In this document: positions 1 to 11,462 of the stretch, piece after piece
Layout of the letters: each line of letters opens with the position of its first letter
Numbering within the stretch: position 1 is the stretch's first letter
Source: Piscinibacter aquaticus
GTDB taxonomy: Bacteria > Pseudomonadota > Gammaproteobacteria > Burkholderiales > Burkholderiaceae_C
DNA: 64,000 nucleotides
Assembly (NCBI GenBank): GCA_007994965.1
Contig: VOPW01000001.1
Location: 1,922,001-1,986,000, forward strand
Direction of reading: 5' to 3'
Position numbers and translations under genes: made by a program
The notes under the pieces: model-generated
Told to the model about the DNA's origin: nothing
The model's input: the letters and a program-made list of their open reading frames with translations, nothing else
The model's database searches: none

Positions 1-899
1 CGCACCGATCAGCGTGTGGATCTCGTCGATGAAGAGGATCGCATTGGGCTGATCCTTCAGGTGCTTGAGCACGCCCTTCAGGCGCTGCTCGAAATCACCG
101 CGGTACTTGGTGCCCGCCAGCAGCGCACCCATGTCGAGGGCGTAGACGACCGAGTGCGACAGCACCTCGGGCACGTCGCCCTGCGTGATGCGCCAGGCCA
201 GCCCTCGGCGATGGCGGTCTTGCCCACGCCGGCCTCGCCGACCAGCAGCGGGTTGTTCTTGCGGCGCCGGCACAGGATCTGGATCACGCGCTCGACCTCG
301 TGATCGCGGCCGATCAGCGGATCGATCTTGCCGTCGCGGGCGAGCTGGTTCAGGTTCTGCGTGAACTGGTCGATCGGCGAACCCTTGCCCTCGCCCTCTT
401 CCTTCTCGCCCTCGTTGCCACCGCTGCTGCCCTCGCTGGGCTTGCTCGGCTCGGGCGGATCGCTCTTCTTGATGCCGTGGGCGATGAAGTTGACCACGTC
501 CAGGCGCGTCACGCCCTGCTGGTGCAGGTAGTAGACGGCGTGCGAATCCTTCTCGCCGAAGATCGCCACCAGCACGTTGGCCCCGGTGACTTCCTTCTTG
601 CCGCTGCCGGTGGACTGCACGTGCATGATCGCGCGCTGGATCACACGCTGGAAGCCGAGCGTCGGCTGGGTGTCGACCTCTTCGGTGCCACCGACGGTCG
701 GCGTGTTTTCCTTGATGAAGCCAGCGAGGCTCTTGCGCAGGTCGTCCATGTTGGCCGAGCAGGCGCGCAGCACTTCGGCTGCCGACGGGTTGTCGAGCAG
801 CGCCAGCAGCAGGTGCTCCACGGTGATGAACTCATGGCGCTGCTGGCGCGCCTCGACGAACGCCATGTGCAGGCTGACTTCGAGTTCCTGGGCAATCAT
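1..899 (-). CDS. clpA: ClpA, ATP-dependent Clp protease ATP-binding subunit (N-terminal part, runs off window)
   Basis: ClpA is the AAA+ unfoldase that feeds substrates to ClpP in the cytoplasm. The visible part starts [10 protein letters not shown] and holds the double Clp N-domain (about residues 1-145), an acidic Glu/Gly/Ser linker, then the start of the first AAA+ domain with Walker A GEAGVGKT near residue 220. The start ATG (897-899) overlaps the clpS stop as ATGA, so the two genes are translationally coupled. The reading frame breaks just after the Walker A (near 200), where GCCGAGGGC is followed by a frame that reads Leu-Ala-Trp-Arg only if one base is restored. The gene continues off the left edge. 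The identity is secure and the break is most likely a missing base. Confidence 0.95.
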
Positions 900-1252
900 G
901 CGGCCTCCATAATGCACTGCAACGGGTGACCACCGCGACGCGCGGCAGCCAGCACCAGTTCTACCTTGGTCGCGGCCACGTCCTTGGTATAGACGCCGCA
1001 GACACCTCGACCCTCATGGTGAATCTTCAGCATGATCTGGGTCGCGGTTTCGAGGTCGCGCTTGAAATACTCCTGCAGCACCATGACGACGAACTCCATC
1101 GGCGTGTAGTCGTCATTGAGCATCACCACCTGATACATGCGGGGTGGCTGGGTACGCTGCGTCTTGCGCTCGGCGACGACCGAGCCTTGCCCGTCATCGG
1201 GCACACCTCCGCCCGGGGGCACCGGAGGCTGCGGCGGAGTTTCGTCGGGCAT
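896..1252 (-). CDS. clpS: ClpS, adaptor of the ClpAP protease
   Basis: ClpS binds the ClpA N-domain and delivers N-degron substrates. The 118-residue product has a Pro-rich disordered N-terminus followed by the conserved core, including the [13 protein letters not shown] stretch and the [16 protein letters not shown] stretch, both hallmarks of the family. Length is normal for Burkholderiales. It is upstream of clpA with a 4-base ATGA overlap, the usual operon. No frame problem is visible. Confidence 0.96.
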   Translation of the reverse strand: MPDETPPQPPVPPGGGVPDDGQGSVVAERKTQRTQPPRMYQVVMLNDDYTPMEFVVMVLQEYFKRDLETATQIMLKIHHEGRGVCGVYTKDVAATKVELVLAAARRGGHPLQCIMEAA

Positions 1253-1403
1253 GAATCCATTCTATCGAGTTGACCGCGGACCCGGTCACTCGGCTGGATA
1301 TTGCGCCATCGAGGCGGATCACAAGTTCTCGAAGTGACATGCCCGAGGCACGCATTTTCGCGCACGCGGGCAATGTGCCCGTGGCAAGTCTTGCGCAGCT
1401 TCC

Positions 1404-1433
1404 TTGACACGCCATTGAATCGCGTTTGAGAAT
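1404..1433 (+). promoter_or_regulatory. candidate sigma-70 promoter of the cold-shock gene
   Basis: A perfect -35 hexamer TTGACA (1404-1409) is followed 18 bases later by GAGAAT (1428-1433), a -10-like element, 25 bases before the cold-shock start codon. This is seen directly, but promoter activity is inferred. Confidence 0.45.
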
Positions 1434-1458
1434 TCCGGACTCGTTCCAGGAGAGCAAC

Positions 1459-1707
1459 ATGCCGATCGGCACCGTGAAATGGTTCAACGACGCCAAGGGC
1501 TTCGGGTTCATCGAACCCGAGGGCGGTGGCGACGACGTCTTTGCCCATTTCTCCGCCATCCAGATGGAGGGCTTCCGCACCCTCAAGCAAGGCAGCCGGG
1601 TGAGCTACGAGCTGGTTCAGGGGCCCAAGGGCCAACTGGCCCAGAACATTCAGCCAGTGGCTGGTGTCGAGCGGCGCGCCGCCGACACGCTGGAGTCCGA
1701 GCGCTGA
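1459..1707 (+). CDS. cold-shock domain protein (CspA/CspD family)
   Basis: This small single-strand nucleic-acid-binding protein of 82 residues is made of one cold-shock domain. The start [20 protein letters not shown] carries the RNP1 motif KGFGFI, and [10 protein letters not shown] carries RNP2 (VFAHF). I chose ATG 1459 over an in-frame upstream ATG because the family starts there and an AGGAG-type site lies just before it. It is transcribed away from clpS and ends at a strong terminator. Assignment to CspA or CspD cannot be settled from the sequence. Such proteins act as RNA chaperones or, in the CspD case, as stationary-phase factors. Confidence 0.93.
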   Translation: MPIGTVKWFNDAKGFGFIEPEGGGDDVFAHFSAIQMEGFRTLKQGSRVSYELVQGPKGQLAQNIQPVAGVERRAADTLESER

Positions 1708-1728
1708 GCGCACCGTCTCCGTCAAGCA

Positions 1729-1753
1729 AAAGGGCCCGCAGCGCGGGCCCTTT
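1729..1753. terminator. rho-independent terminator, probably bidirectional
   Basis: A perfect 11-base stem AAAGGGCCCGC / GCGGGCCCTTT with loop AGC lies between the convergent cold-shock gene and icd. The A- and T-rich stem bases give U-rich tracts on either strand. Confidence 0.85.
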
Positions 1754-1787
1754 GTCTTTGGGCAGGGCTCGGGGCCCTGCCCGCCGC

Positions 1788-3037
<1,250 letters not shown>

Positions 3038-3135
3038 GGAGATGTGGCTCCGGGCTGGGGTGGGGTCGTATCGGAACGTGGAATTCTATTCCACGGTGTC
3101 TGTCAGTCGACTGACATCCGGCGCGCGAAAGGGCT

Positions 3136-3823
3136 TCAGAACGGCAGGCAGAAATCGCTGCCCATCGCGGTTGCGAGGCCATGGACGAGCGCCCAGCCGG
3201 AGGCGCCGGCCAGCATCAAGCCGGCGAGGCGCACGGCGAGCGTCTGCACGGCTGGCATGCCGCCCGGCCAGATGCAGCCATAGGGCCGGTCCGAGCCACA
3301 GGCCCAGTCCGGAGCCCGCGGCAAACATCGCCATCAGGCTGGCGCCTTCCACCGGCCCGGAGCCCAGCGCCGCGACGACGAGTGCCGATTGCAGCAGACC
3401 GCACGGCAGCGCTACCCACATCGAACCCGCAGCGGCGGCACCGGCCGGCCCCTGCATCCAGATCACGCGCCGGGAAGACCCGCCGCGGCCGATGCCCTCG
3501 ATCCATGCCGGTTGCCGGCCGCGGATGAGCAGCCACAGGCCGAGCGCCAGCGCTGCCACCTGCAGAAGCGTCCACAGCGGCCGCAGGATCGCCACCTGCG
3601 CACCTTGCGTGGCCAGCCACGAGACGCTGCCGGCGGCCAATGCGCCGCCAGCGGCGTAGCTGACCAGCCGCGCGACGTGGAACGAGAGCGTGCTGGTGTG
3701 GGTTGCGACGCCGCCGGCGCAGCCGCGCACGATGCCCGTGCAGGCGGCACCGCACATCGCCGCGCAGTGCGGCGAGCCCGCCAGCCCCATGAGCAAGGCG
3801 GTGGTGGCGAGCGCGGCGTTCAT
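3136..3823 (-). CDS. sulfite exporter TauE/SafE-type membrane protein
   Basis: This polytopic inner-membrane protein of about 229 residues belongs to the TauE/SafE-like (DsbD/UreH transmembrane) group, often found near cbb3 oxidase genes and thought to take part in metal or oxidase maturation. The N-terminal GLAGSPHCAAMCGAACTG has the paired His/Cys motif (PHCxxMCG) typical of the group. A frame shift near 3262 (after LWLHLAG) is needed; the restored frame gives a final hydrophobic helix and ends in DFCLPF. It starts 3 bases after the hemN stop, so the two form one operon. The exact substrate is unknown. Confidence 0.78.
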
Positions 3824-3826
3824 GCC

Positions 3827-5240
3827 CTAAATGATGCGCGAGAAGCGTTCGCGAGTGCGGTCGGCCTGAAGGTACTTGTCGAACACCATCGCCACGCTGC
3901 GGATGAAGTACCAGCCCAGCGCGGTGACCTGGATAGCCGTCGGCTCCAGCGTCACGAGGCCGGAGGCTTCGAGGCCGCGAAGCTGCTCGAGTTCGCCGGC
4001 AAAGTGCTTGCGGAAGTCGATCAGGTGCGCGAGCTCGATCGACTCGAACTCGAGCCGGCCCTGGCACATGATGGCCATGATCACCGCGCGGCGCAGCAGA
4101 TCCTCGCGCGTCAGCGCCAGCCCGCGCACGATCGGAAACTGACCACGGTTGACGGCGTCGTAGTACTCGTCGAGCGTCTTGGCGTTCTGGCTGTAGGTCG
4201 CGCCGACGCGGCCGATCGAGGAGACGCCCAGCGCGATCAGGTCACAGTCGGGCTGAGTGCTGTAGCCCTGGAAATTGCGATGCAGCCGCCCCTGCCTCTT
4301 GGCCGCGGCCAGCGAGTCGCCCGGCAGCGCGAAGTGGTCCATGCCGATGTACTGGTAGCCGTGGCCGACGAAGCCGGCGATGGAGTTCGACAGCATCGTC
4401 ACCTTGTCGGCCGCCGGTGGCAGCGCGGCGGCATCGATGCGCCGCTGCGGCTTGAAGCGCTGCGGCAGGTGGGCATACGAGTACAGCGCGATGCGCTCGG
4501 GGCGCAGTTCGGCCACCTGCTCGACCGTGCGGCGCAGCGATTCCGGCGTCTGCTTCGGCAGGCCGTAGATCAGGTCGACGTTGGTCGACTCGAAGCCGAG
4601 TTCGCGCGCCGAGGCCATCAACCCGGCCACCATCTCGCGGCTCTGCACCCGGTGCACCGCCTGCTGGACGGCGGGATCGAAGTCCTGCACGCCGAAGCTC
4701 AATCGGTTGAAGCCGAGCTGGCGCAGGTGCTCCAGGCGCTCGGGTGTGACCGTGCGCGGATCGACCTCGATCGAGTTCTCCGCTTCCGGCGCCAGCCGAA
4801 GGCCCGGCGCAGCGCGCCCATCAGCCGGCTCAGTTCCGCATCGCTGAGAAAGGTCGGCGAGCCACCGCCGAAGTGCAGCTGCGACACCACCGGCCGGACC
4901 CGAGCCGGGCCACGTGCAGCGCGATTTCCTTCTCGAGCGCGTCGAGGTACTCGGTGGCGCGCTCGTGGTGCTTGGTGATGACCTTGTTGCAGCCGCAGTA
5001 GTAGCACAGCGACTCGCAGAAGGGGATGTGCACGTACAGCGACAGCGGGCTGGAGCCGCCGATCACGCCGCCCCCTTCCGCCCGCTGATCCAGCGCGCGT
5101 GCATAGTCTTCGGGCCCGAAGGCGTCGACGAAGCGATCGGCCGTCGGGTAGGAGGTGTAGCGCGGCCCGTTGACGTCGAGCCGGCGCAGCAGCTCCTCGG
5201 TCACGATGGGGCGCTCGGTGGGGGCGTAGGGCGTCGACAT
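3827..5240 (-). CDS. hemN: oxygen-independent coproporphyrinogen III oxidase (dehydrogenase), frame broken twice
   Basis: This radical SAM enzyme of anaerobic heme synthesis decarboxylates coproporphyrinogen III to protoporphyrinogen IX. The N-terminal part contains GPRYTSYPTADRF and the iron-sulfur motif CESLCYYCGCN. The middle has QLHFGGGSPTFL, and the C-terminal part has LSFGVQDFD and DLIYGLP. The start ATG 5240 gives the normal HemN start. Frame shifts near 4898 and 4797 separate three pieces that align end to end to about 470 residues. It is divergent from fnr, with an FNR box in between, which fits induction at low oxygen. Confidence 0.95.
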
Positions 5241-5275
5241 GAGCCCAGACTGTGCCTTGCCCGGGGTCAAGCGCC

Positions 5276-5289
5276 TTGACGTGCATCAA
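5276..5289. promoter_or_regulatory. FNR/ANR box between hemN and fnr
   Basis: TTGAC-GTGC-ATCAA differs from the FNR consensus TTGAT-N4-ATCAA at one base. It lies 36 bases upstream of the hemN start and 35 bases upstream of the fnr start, so it can serve hemN activation and fnr autoregulation. The match is seen directly; function is inferred from the consensus and context. Confidence 0.75.
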
Positions 5290-5323
5290 CGGGCTTCCAC
5301 GTGGTGAACGCGAGAATAATTCC

Positions 5324-6153
5324 ATGACCTCCACCACTCCGGAAGTGACGGCCGTGAACGTCCCCGCAGCGCGCAAGACGGCGCCGGGACGCACGTCGGA
5401 AGTCGCCCCGCGCAGCGCCATGTCTTCAGTCGTGCCGATCCGGGCCGAGGCCTTCAAGGTCGCGTGCTCCAACTGCAACCTGCGCGAGCTGTGCCTCCCG
5501 GTGGGCCTGTCGGATCCGGACCTCGAGCGCCTCGACCAGCTCGTCGCCAAGCGCCGCTCGGTGACGCGCGGCGACGCGCTGTTTCGCACCGGCGATTCGT
5601 TCCAGTCGCTCTATGCGGTGCGCACGGGCTTCTTCAAGACTTGCGTGTCGTCGGAAGACGGCCGCGACCAGTCACCGGCTTCCAGATGGCCGGCGAACTG
5701 CTCGGCCTCGACGGCATCAGCCACGACCGCCACAACTGCGATGCGATCGCGCTGGAGGATTCGCAGGTCTGCGTGATCCCCTTCGGCCAGCTCGAGGAAC
5801 TCTCGCGCGACTTCACGCCGCTGCAGCACCAGTTCCACAAGATCATGAGCCGCGAGATCGTGCGCGACCACGGCATGATGCTGCTGCTGGGCAGCATGCG
5901 CGCCGAGGAGCGCCTCGCCGCCTTCCTGCTCAACCTCACGCAGCGCCTGCAGGCACGCGGCTTCTCGGCCTCGTCGCTGATCCTGCGCATGACGCGCGAG
6001 GAGATCGGCAGCTACCTCGGCCTCAAGCTCGAGACCGTGAGCCGCACCTTCTCGAAGTTCCAGGACGACGGACTGCTCGAAGTCAAGCAGCGGCACATCC
6101 GCATCCTCGACGAAGCCGGCCTGCGCCAGCTGATCACCAGCACGAGCTGCTGA
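5324..6153 (+). CDS. fnr: FNR-type oxygen-sensing transcription regulator, frame broken once
   Basis: This Crp/Fnr-family regulator holds an oxygen-labile [4Fe-4S] cluster. The cluster Cys set is visible: CSNCNLRELC near the N-terminus and the distal Cys in ALEDSQVC. A cyclic-nucleotide-like fold follows, then a helix-turn-helix with the DNA-recognition helix around LETVSRTFSKFQ. I chose ATG 5324 because upstream in-frame codons overlap the hemN promoter. One base is missing near 5672 (GACCAG|TCACC), which splits the gene. Length is about 276 residues, longer at the N-terminus than E. coli Fnr. The neighbouring hemN and cco genes are classic targets. Confidence 0.93.
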
Positions 6154-6180
6154 GGGCGCCTCGTCGTTCGGGCCGCGCGC

Positions 6181-6463
6181 TCAGCGCGGCCAGTGGCGCC
6201 CGCGGTCGGCGTTGATCTCGTCGGCGCTCATGTCCAGCAGCGCCGTCAGCGCGCCAGCGATCGCGATCACGCCCCAGAAGATCAGGAAGGTCACCGTGTA
6301 GACCGCCCTGGTTCGACCAGTCCAGCGCTTCACCGCCGAACCAGTGCAGGTCGCCCGGATCGACGACCACGAACACCAGCATCTCCAGCACGCCGGCCAT
6401 CAGGAACGCCGGCCAGAGGATGGTCAGGGCGCGCTGCTTCACGACCTTGGCATCGATGGGCAT
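6181..6463 (-). CDS. small membrane protein at the end of the cco operon
   Basis: This predicted two-helix inner-membrane protein of about 94 residues begins MPIDAKVVKQRALTILWPAF. Hydrophobic segments flank a VDPGDLHWFGG turn, and it ends RGRHWPR. A frame shift near 6310 is needed to join the two halves. The start follows the FixH-like stop directly (stop at 6465-6467, start at 6463). Function is unknown; position alone suggests a role linked to cbb3 oxidase. I did not recognise a named family. Confidence 0.6.
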
Positions 6464-6464
6464 G

Positions 6465-6719
6465 TCAGCGCTGCGGCGTGGCGGCGTGATTGCGGCCCTG
6501 CTGGGCGGGTGCCAGCGCATCCTTGGGGCTGAGCTTCGGCGCCATGTTGTCGCCCGGGCGGATGTCGCCCTGTGCGGTGCTGATGACCGGATCGATGTGC
6601 TTCCAGGCGATCACCGCCGTGGACAGGCTGGCGACGACGACCGACAGCGGCCCGCCGATCACCAGCCAGACGGTCGGCACCTTCCACCAGGGCGTGCTGG
6701 GTTGCATCTTGTCTTGCAT
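6465..6719 (-). CDS. FixH/CcoH-like small membrane protein
   Basis: This 84-residue protein has one strong transmembrane helix (VPTVWLVIGGPLSVVVASL, about residues 14-33) followed by a short periplasmic or cytoplasmic tail rich in Ala, Pro and Gln. Short FixH-like proteins sit directly after ccoG in cbb3 loci and are needed for oxidase assembly. The assignment rests on the position (15 bases after ccoG) and the WW-V-P-x-VWL start, not on a long alignment. Confidence 0.6.
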   Translation of the reverse strand: MQDKMQPSTPWWKVPTVWLVIGGPLSVVVASLSTAVIAWKHIDPVISTAQGDIRPGDNMAPKLSPKDALAPAQQGRNHAATPQR

Positions 6720-6734
6720 GGCAATGTCCTCGGA

Positions 6735-8190
6735 TCAGCGCGGAACGACGAATGTCGACTTCTCGCGGACTTCGACCGCCCGCCTTCGGCGTCGGCCAGC
6801 CGGGTGATGACGAATCGGAGCGGGTGGGCGCCGGAGCCCAGGGCCTCGCCGGCCTCCGGCGCGATCTGCACGGCCACCGGCACCCAGCGGGATTCGGTCG
6901 AGCCGACCTCCACTTCCGCCTTGGACGCCAGCGATGCACCGGCCAGGCCTTCGACGGCAATGCGGAAGCGCTGGGGCCGCTCGGTGGCGTTCATCAGCTG
7001 CAGGCGGTAGACGTTCTCGATACGGCCATCGTCGACCAGCCGCGCCAGCGCGCCGCGATCGCGCACCACGTCGACACGGAACGGCGTGCGCAGTGCCAGG
7101 CTGGCGGCGAAGGCGGCGACGATCAGCACCATGATCGCGGTGTAGATCAGCACCCGAGGCCGCAGCACGCGGCGCAGCATCTGCTCGCGGCTCCAGTGCC
7201 CCGTCATGCCGTTCTGCGTGGCATAACGGATCAGCCCGCGCGGGTAGTTCATCTTGTCCATCACGCTGTCGCAGACGTCGATGCAGGCGGCGCAGCCGAT
7301 GCACTCGTACTGCAGGCCCTTGCGGATGTCGATGCCCGTGGGACAGACCTGCACGCACAGTGTGCAGTCGATGCACTCGCCCTTGCCCGCATCCTTCAGC
7401 GACGCATGCGCCATCGATTTCGGCCGCGAGCCGCGCGGTTCTCCGCGCTGCGCGTCGTAGCTGATGATCATCGTGTCGTGGTCGAACATCGCGCTCTGGA
7501 AGCGCGCGTACGGGCACATGTACTTGCAGACCTGCTCGCGCATGAAACCGGCGTTGCCGTAGGTGGCAAAGCCGTAGAACAGGATCCAGAACCATTCCCA
7601 CGGTCCGAAGCCCAGCGTCAGCGCCGAGGCGGCGAGTTCGCGGATCGGCGTGAAGTAGCCGACGAAGGTGAAGCCGGTCCACAGGCCGAAGGCGATCCAC
7701 ACCGCTTGCTTGCCGCCCTTGCGCAGCAGCTTCTCGCCGTTCCACGGCCCGGCATCGAGCCGCATGCGTTTGGCCCGATCACCCTCGATGCGGTTCTCGA
7801 ACCACATGAAGATCTCGGTGTAGACCGTCTGCGGGCAGGCATAGCCGCACCACAGGCGCCCGGCCACCGCGGTGAACAGGAACAGCGCGTAGGCCGAGAG
7901 GATCAGCAGCCCGGTGAGGTAGATGAAGTCCTGCGGGTACAGGACCAGGCCGCCGATGTAGAAGCGGCGGGCGCCCAGGTCGAACAGCACGGCTTGGCGG
8001 CCGTTCCACTGCAACCAGGGCAGCCCGTAGAAGAGCAGCTGGGTGGCCCAGACCAGCACCCAGCGCCGGTGGCAAACCAGCCGCTGACCGCACGCGCGTA
8101 GATCTTCTTCTGCGCGGCGTAGAGCGAGACGATCTCGCCGGCCGCATCGGGGGCGGGCGCCCCTGGCGCGGCCGCGTGCGTGTCAGACAT
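6735..8190 (-). CDS. ccoG: CcoG (FixG/RdxA-type) cbb3 oxidase maturation protein, frame broken twice
   Basis: This membrane-bound polyferredoxin-like protein is needed for cbb3 oxidase maturation (cupric reductase activity is known for the family). Visible features are an N-terminal cytosolic stretch, several membrane helices, the RLWCGYACPQTVYTE motif, VCKYMCPYARFQ, and two 4Fe-4S clusters (CIDCTLCVQVCPTGID and CIGCAACIDVCDSVMDKM). The C-terminal immunoglobulin-like domain ends EKSTFVVPR. Frame shifts lie near 8055 and 6780. It starts 12 bases downstream of the ccoP stop. Length is about 485 residues, as expected. Confidence 0.95.
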
Positions 8191-8202
8191 TCAGGCTTCC
8201 GG

Positions 8203-9111
8203 TTACGGCTTGGCGCCGCCTTGCGACAGGCTCCACACATACGCGCCGAGCACGTGGATCTGCTCGGTCGTCAGGCGCGAGGCCTGCGCGGGCATCACGT
8301 TGGTCTTGCCATTGTTGATCATGCCCACCACGGCCTGCTCGCCGCCACCGTGGAGCCAGACCTTGTCGGTCAGGTTGGGCGCACCGAGGGCCTGGTTGCC
8401 CTTGCCGTCGGGGCCGTGGCAGGCGGCGCAGGCGCCGAACTTTTCCTTGCCGAGCTGCGCGGCCAGTGCGTTGTGCGCGCTGCCCGACAGGCTGAGCACG
8501 TAGTTGGCGACGTTCTTCACGTCCTCGGCGGTGCCCACGGCCGCGGCCATCGGCGGCATCATGCCCTGGCGGCCGCCGGTGATGGTCTCCTTGATCTTGT
8601 CGTGCGAGCCGCCGTAGAGCCAGTCGCCGTCGGTCAGGTTCGGGAAGCCCTTGCTGCCCTTGGCGTCCGAGCCGTGGCAGGCCGCGCAGTTGTTGATGAA
8701 CAGGCGCTCGCCGATCGCCATCGCCTGCGGATCCTTCGCCAGTGCCTCGGCGGGCTGGCTGGTGAACTTGGCGTACAGCGGGGCCATGGTGGCCTGTGCC
8801 TTGGCCTGCTCGGCCTCCCACTGACCGGCACTCGACCAGCCCAGCTTGCCACCGAAGTTGCCCAGGCCCGGATAGAGCGCGAGGTAGAGCGCCGCGAAGA
8901 CGACGGTGATCACGAACAGGCCCATCCACCAGCGCGGCAGCGGATTGTTCAGTTCGCGAAGATCGCCGTCCCACACGTGGCCGGTGGTGTTGTCGCCGGC
9001 CATGACCTTGCGCTTGCTGGCCACGATCAGCAGCCACAGGCAGGCCGCCGGGCCGAGGATCGTCACCGCAGCGACGTAGATCGACCAGCCGTTGTTGATG
9101 AAGTCGCTCAT
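8203..9111 (-). CDS. ccoP: CcoP, di-heme cytochrome c subunit of cbb3 oxidase
   Basis: This 302-residue subunit passes electrons to CcoN. It has an N-terminal membrane helix (YVAAVTILGPAACLWLLIV), the conserved HVWDGDLRELNNPLPRWW segment, a second helix, then two cytochrome c domains with heme motifs CAACH (twice) and distal Met residues in the MMPPM and NVMPA segments. The frame is intact. The start overlaps the ccoQ stop as ATGA. Order N-O-Q-P is the standard operon. Confidence 0.97.
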   Translation of the reverse strand: MSDFINNGWSIYVAAVTILGPAACLWLLIVASKRKVMAGDNTTGHVWDGDLRELNNPLPRWWMGLFVITVVFAALYLALYPGLGNFGGKLGWSSAGQWEAEQAKAQATMAPLYAKFTSQPAEALAKDPQAMAIGERLFINNCAACHGSDAKGSKGFPNLTDGDWLYGGSHDKIKETITGGRQGMMPPMAAAVGTAEDVKNVANYVLSLSGSAHNALAAQLGKEKFGACAACHGPDGKGNQALGAPNLTDKVWLHGGGEQAVVGMINNGKTNVMPAQASRLTTEQIHVLGAYVWSLSQGGAKP

Positions 9112-9284
9112 TGTTGGTTTCCTCCACGCGAGGCGCCCTCGGCGCCCTGCTCCTCGGCGAACGGCAGCTGCGCCGCCTCGTCGAACCCTGCTCGGTTGTT
9201 GCGGGACCAGGCCCAGGCCACGATGCCCAGGAAGGCGATCAGCGAGATCACCGTCACCACGCTTCTGAGGTCATTGACGTCCAT
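9108..9284 (-). CDS. ccoQ: CcoQ, small subunit of cbb3 oxidase
   Basis: This 58-residue single-helix protein runs from MDVNDLRSVVTVISLIAFLG to ASRGGNQQ. It lies between ccoO (12 bases upstream) and ccoP (ATGA overlap), the fixed position of CcoQ, which stabilises the oxidase complex. The helix is followed by WAWSRNNRAGFDEAAQLPF, the conserved CcoQ tail pattern. Confidence 0.92.
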   Translation of the reverse strand: MDVNDLRSVVTVISLIAFLGIVAWAWSRNNRAGFDEAAQLPFAEEQGAEGASRGGNQQ

Positions 9285-9296
9285 GGCGGGCCTCCC

Positions 9297-9935
9297 TCAC
9301 TTGGCTGCGGCGTTCGCCGGCGCGGTGCCCAGCACCTGCAGGTAGGCGATCACCGCTTCCATCTCGGACCTGCCCTTGACCTCGTCGCCGGCCTTGGCGA
9401 TCTCGTCGTCGGTGTAGGGCACGCCGACCACGCGCAGCGCCTTCATCTTCGGCGCCATGTCGGCCGGATCGACCGTGGCCTTGTTGAGCCACGGGTAGGC
9501 CGGCATGTTCGACTCGGGCACGAGGTCGCGCGGGTTGGTCAGGTGGATGCGGTGCCAGTCGTCGCTGTACTTGCCGCCGACGCGGTGCAGGTCCGGGCCG
9601 GTGCGCTTGCTGCCCCACTGGAAGGGATGGTCGTAGACGAACTCGCCGGCCTTGGAGTAGTCGCCATAGCGCAGCGTCTCGGCGCGGAACGGGCGGATCA
9701 TCTGCGAGTGGCAGTTGTAGCAGCCCTCGCGGATGTAGACGTCGCGGCCGGCGAGTTGCAGCGCCGTGTAGGGCTTGAGGCCCGGCGCCGCCTGCGTGGT
9801 CGACTTCTGGAAGAACAGCGGCACGATCTCGACGAGGCCGCCCACGGCGACCACGATCAGGATCAGCACGATCATCAGGAAGTTGTTGGTCTCGATCTTC
9901 TCGTGCGAGAAGCCGGTGGCTTGGTTGTTGGCCAT
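9297..9935 (-). CDS. ccoO: CcoO, mono-heme cytochrome c subunit of cbb3 oxidase
   Basis: This 212-residue subunit is anchored by an N-terminal helix ([17 protein letters not shown]) and carries one heme site in [20 protein letters not shown]. It then has [20 protein letters not shown] and MPAYPWL, the usual CcoO signatures. The frame is intact. It is preceded by ccoN with a 21-base gap and followed by ccoQ. Confidence 0.97.
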   Translation of the reverse strand: MANNQATGFSHEKIETNNFLMIVLILIVVAVGGLVEIVPLFFQKSTTQAAPGLKPYTALQLAGRDVYIREGCYNCHSQMIRPFRAETLRYGDYSKAGEFVYDHPFQWGSKRTGPDLHRVGGKYSDDWHRIHLTNPRDLVPESNMPAYPWLNKATVDPADMAPKMKALRVVGVPYTDDEIAKAGDEVKGRSEMEAVIAYLQVLGTAPANAAAK

Positions 9936-9956
9936 TTGTTCGGTACTCCTCGAAGA

Positions 9957-11403
9957 TCAGGCGTGGGCCGCGACCGGGGGCACGGGCACGGGCTCGTACT
10001 TGCCGGCGGTGGCCGTCTTGATCGTGTTCCAGCCCATGATCAGCATGCCGCTCAGGTACAGCACACCGCCGAGCAGACGGATCACGTAGAACGGGAAGGT
10101 CGCCTTCACGCTCTCGACGAAGCTGTAGACCAGCGTGCCGTCGGGGTTGATGGCGCGCCACATCAGGCCCTGCATCACGCCGGCGATCCACATCGCGGCG
10201 ATGTACAGCACGATACCGATGGTGGCGATCCAGAAGTGCAGTTCGATGGCGCGCGTGCTGTACATCGTCTTGCGGCCGAACATGCGCGGGATCAGGTAGT
10301 ACAGCGTGCCCATCGACACCAGCCCGACCCAGCCGAGCGCGCCGCTGTGCACGTGGCCCACCGTCCAGTCGGTGTAGTGGGACAGCGCGTTGACGGTCTT
10401 GATCGACATCATCGGGCCTTCGAAGGTCGACATGCCGTAGAACGACAGCGAGACGATCAGGAACTTCAGGATCGGGTCGTCACGCAGCTTGTGCCACGCA
10501 CCCGAGAGGGTCATGATGCCGTTGATCATGCCGCCCCACGAGGGCGCCAGCAGCACCAGCGAGAACAGCATGCCCACGCTCTGCGCCCAGTCGGGCAGCG
10601 CGGTGTAGTGGAGGTGGTGCGGGCCGGCCCACATGTACGTGAAGATCAGCGCCCAGAAGTGCACGATCGACAGGCGATACGAGTAGACGGGGCGCTCGGC
10701 CTGCTTCGGGATGAAGTAGTACATCATCCCGAGGAAGCCCGCGGTCAGGAAGAAGCCCACCGCGTTGTGGCCGTACCACCACTGCACCATCGCGTCCTGC
10801 ACGCCCGCGTAGGCCGAGTAGCTCTTGGTCAGGCTGACGGGAATCGCGGCGCTGTTGACCAGTGCAGCAGCGCGACCGTCAGGATGAAGGCGCCGAAGAA
10901 CCAGTTGGCCACGTAGATGTGGCTCACCTTGCGCGTGCCGATGGTGCCGAAGAAGACGATCGCGTAGGACACCCACACGACGGTGATCAGCAGGTCGATC
11001 GGCCACTCGAGCTCGGCATACTCCTTGCCGCTGGTGATGCCCAGTGGCAGCGAGATGGCCGCCAGCAGGATCACCAGCTGCCAGCCCCAGAAGGTGAACC
11101 ACGCCAGCTTGCCGGCAAACAGCGGCACCTGCGAGGTGCGCTGCACGACGTAGTAGCTCGACGCGAACAGCGCACAGCCGCCAAAGGCGAAGATCACCGC
11201 GTTGGTGTGCAGCGGCCGCAGCCGGCCGTAGCTGAGGAAGGAGATCCCCAGGTTGAGCTCGGGCGGGTGAGCTGCGCGGCGATGATCACGCCGACGAGCA
11301 TGCCCACAATGCCCCATAGCACCGCCGCGAGCGCAAACGCTCGCACCACGGCGTCGTTGTAGACGGGCCCGCCCTTCGCGGCCGCCGACGCGTTGTTGAC
11401 CAT
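9957..11403 (-). CDS. ccoN: CcoN, catalytic subunit of cbb3 oxidase, frame broken twice
   Basis: This heme-copper oxidase subunit reduces O2 with high affinity. Visible features are the heme-ligand regions [14 protein letters not shown] and [29 protein letters not shown] (copper B histidines), and [14 protein letters not shown]. It ends VPPVAAHA. The start [17 protein letters not shown] at 11403 has an AGGAGAG site upstream. The frame shifts near 11267 and near 10862; the three pieces join to about 481 residues, the normal length. An FNR box lies 72-85 bases upstream of the start, inside ccoS. Confidence 0.96.
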
Positions 11404-11462
11404 CGGGATCTCTCCTTCCTTGGAAGTCCTGTTTTCGAATGAAACCATTGTTTCGCGCAGGG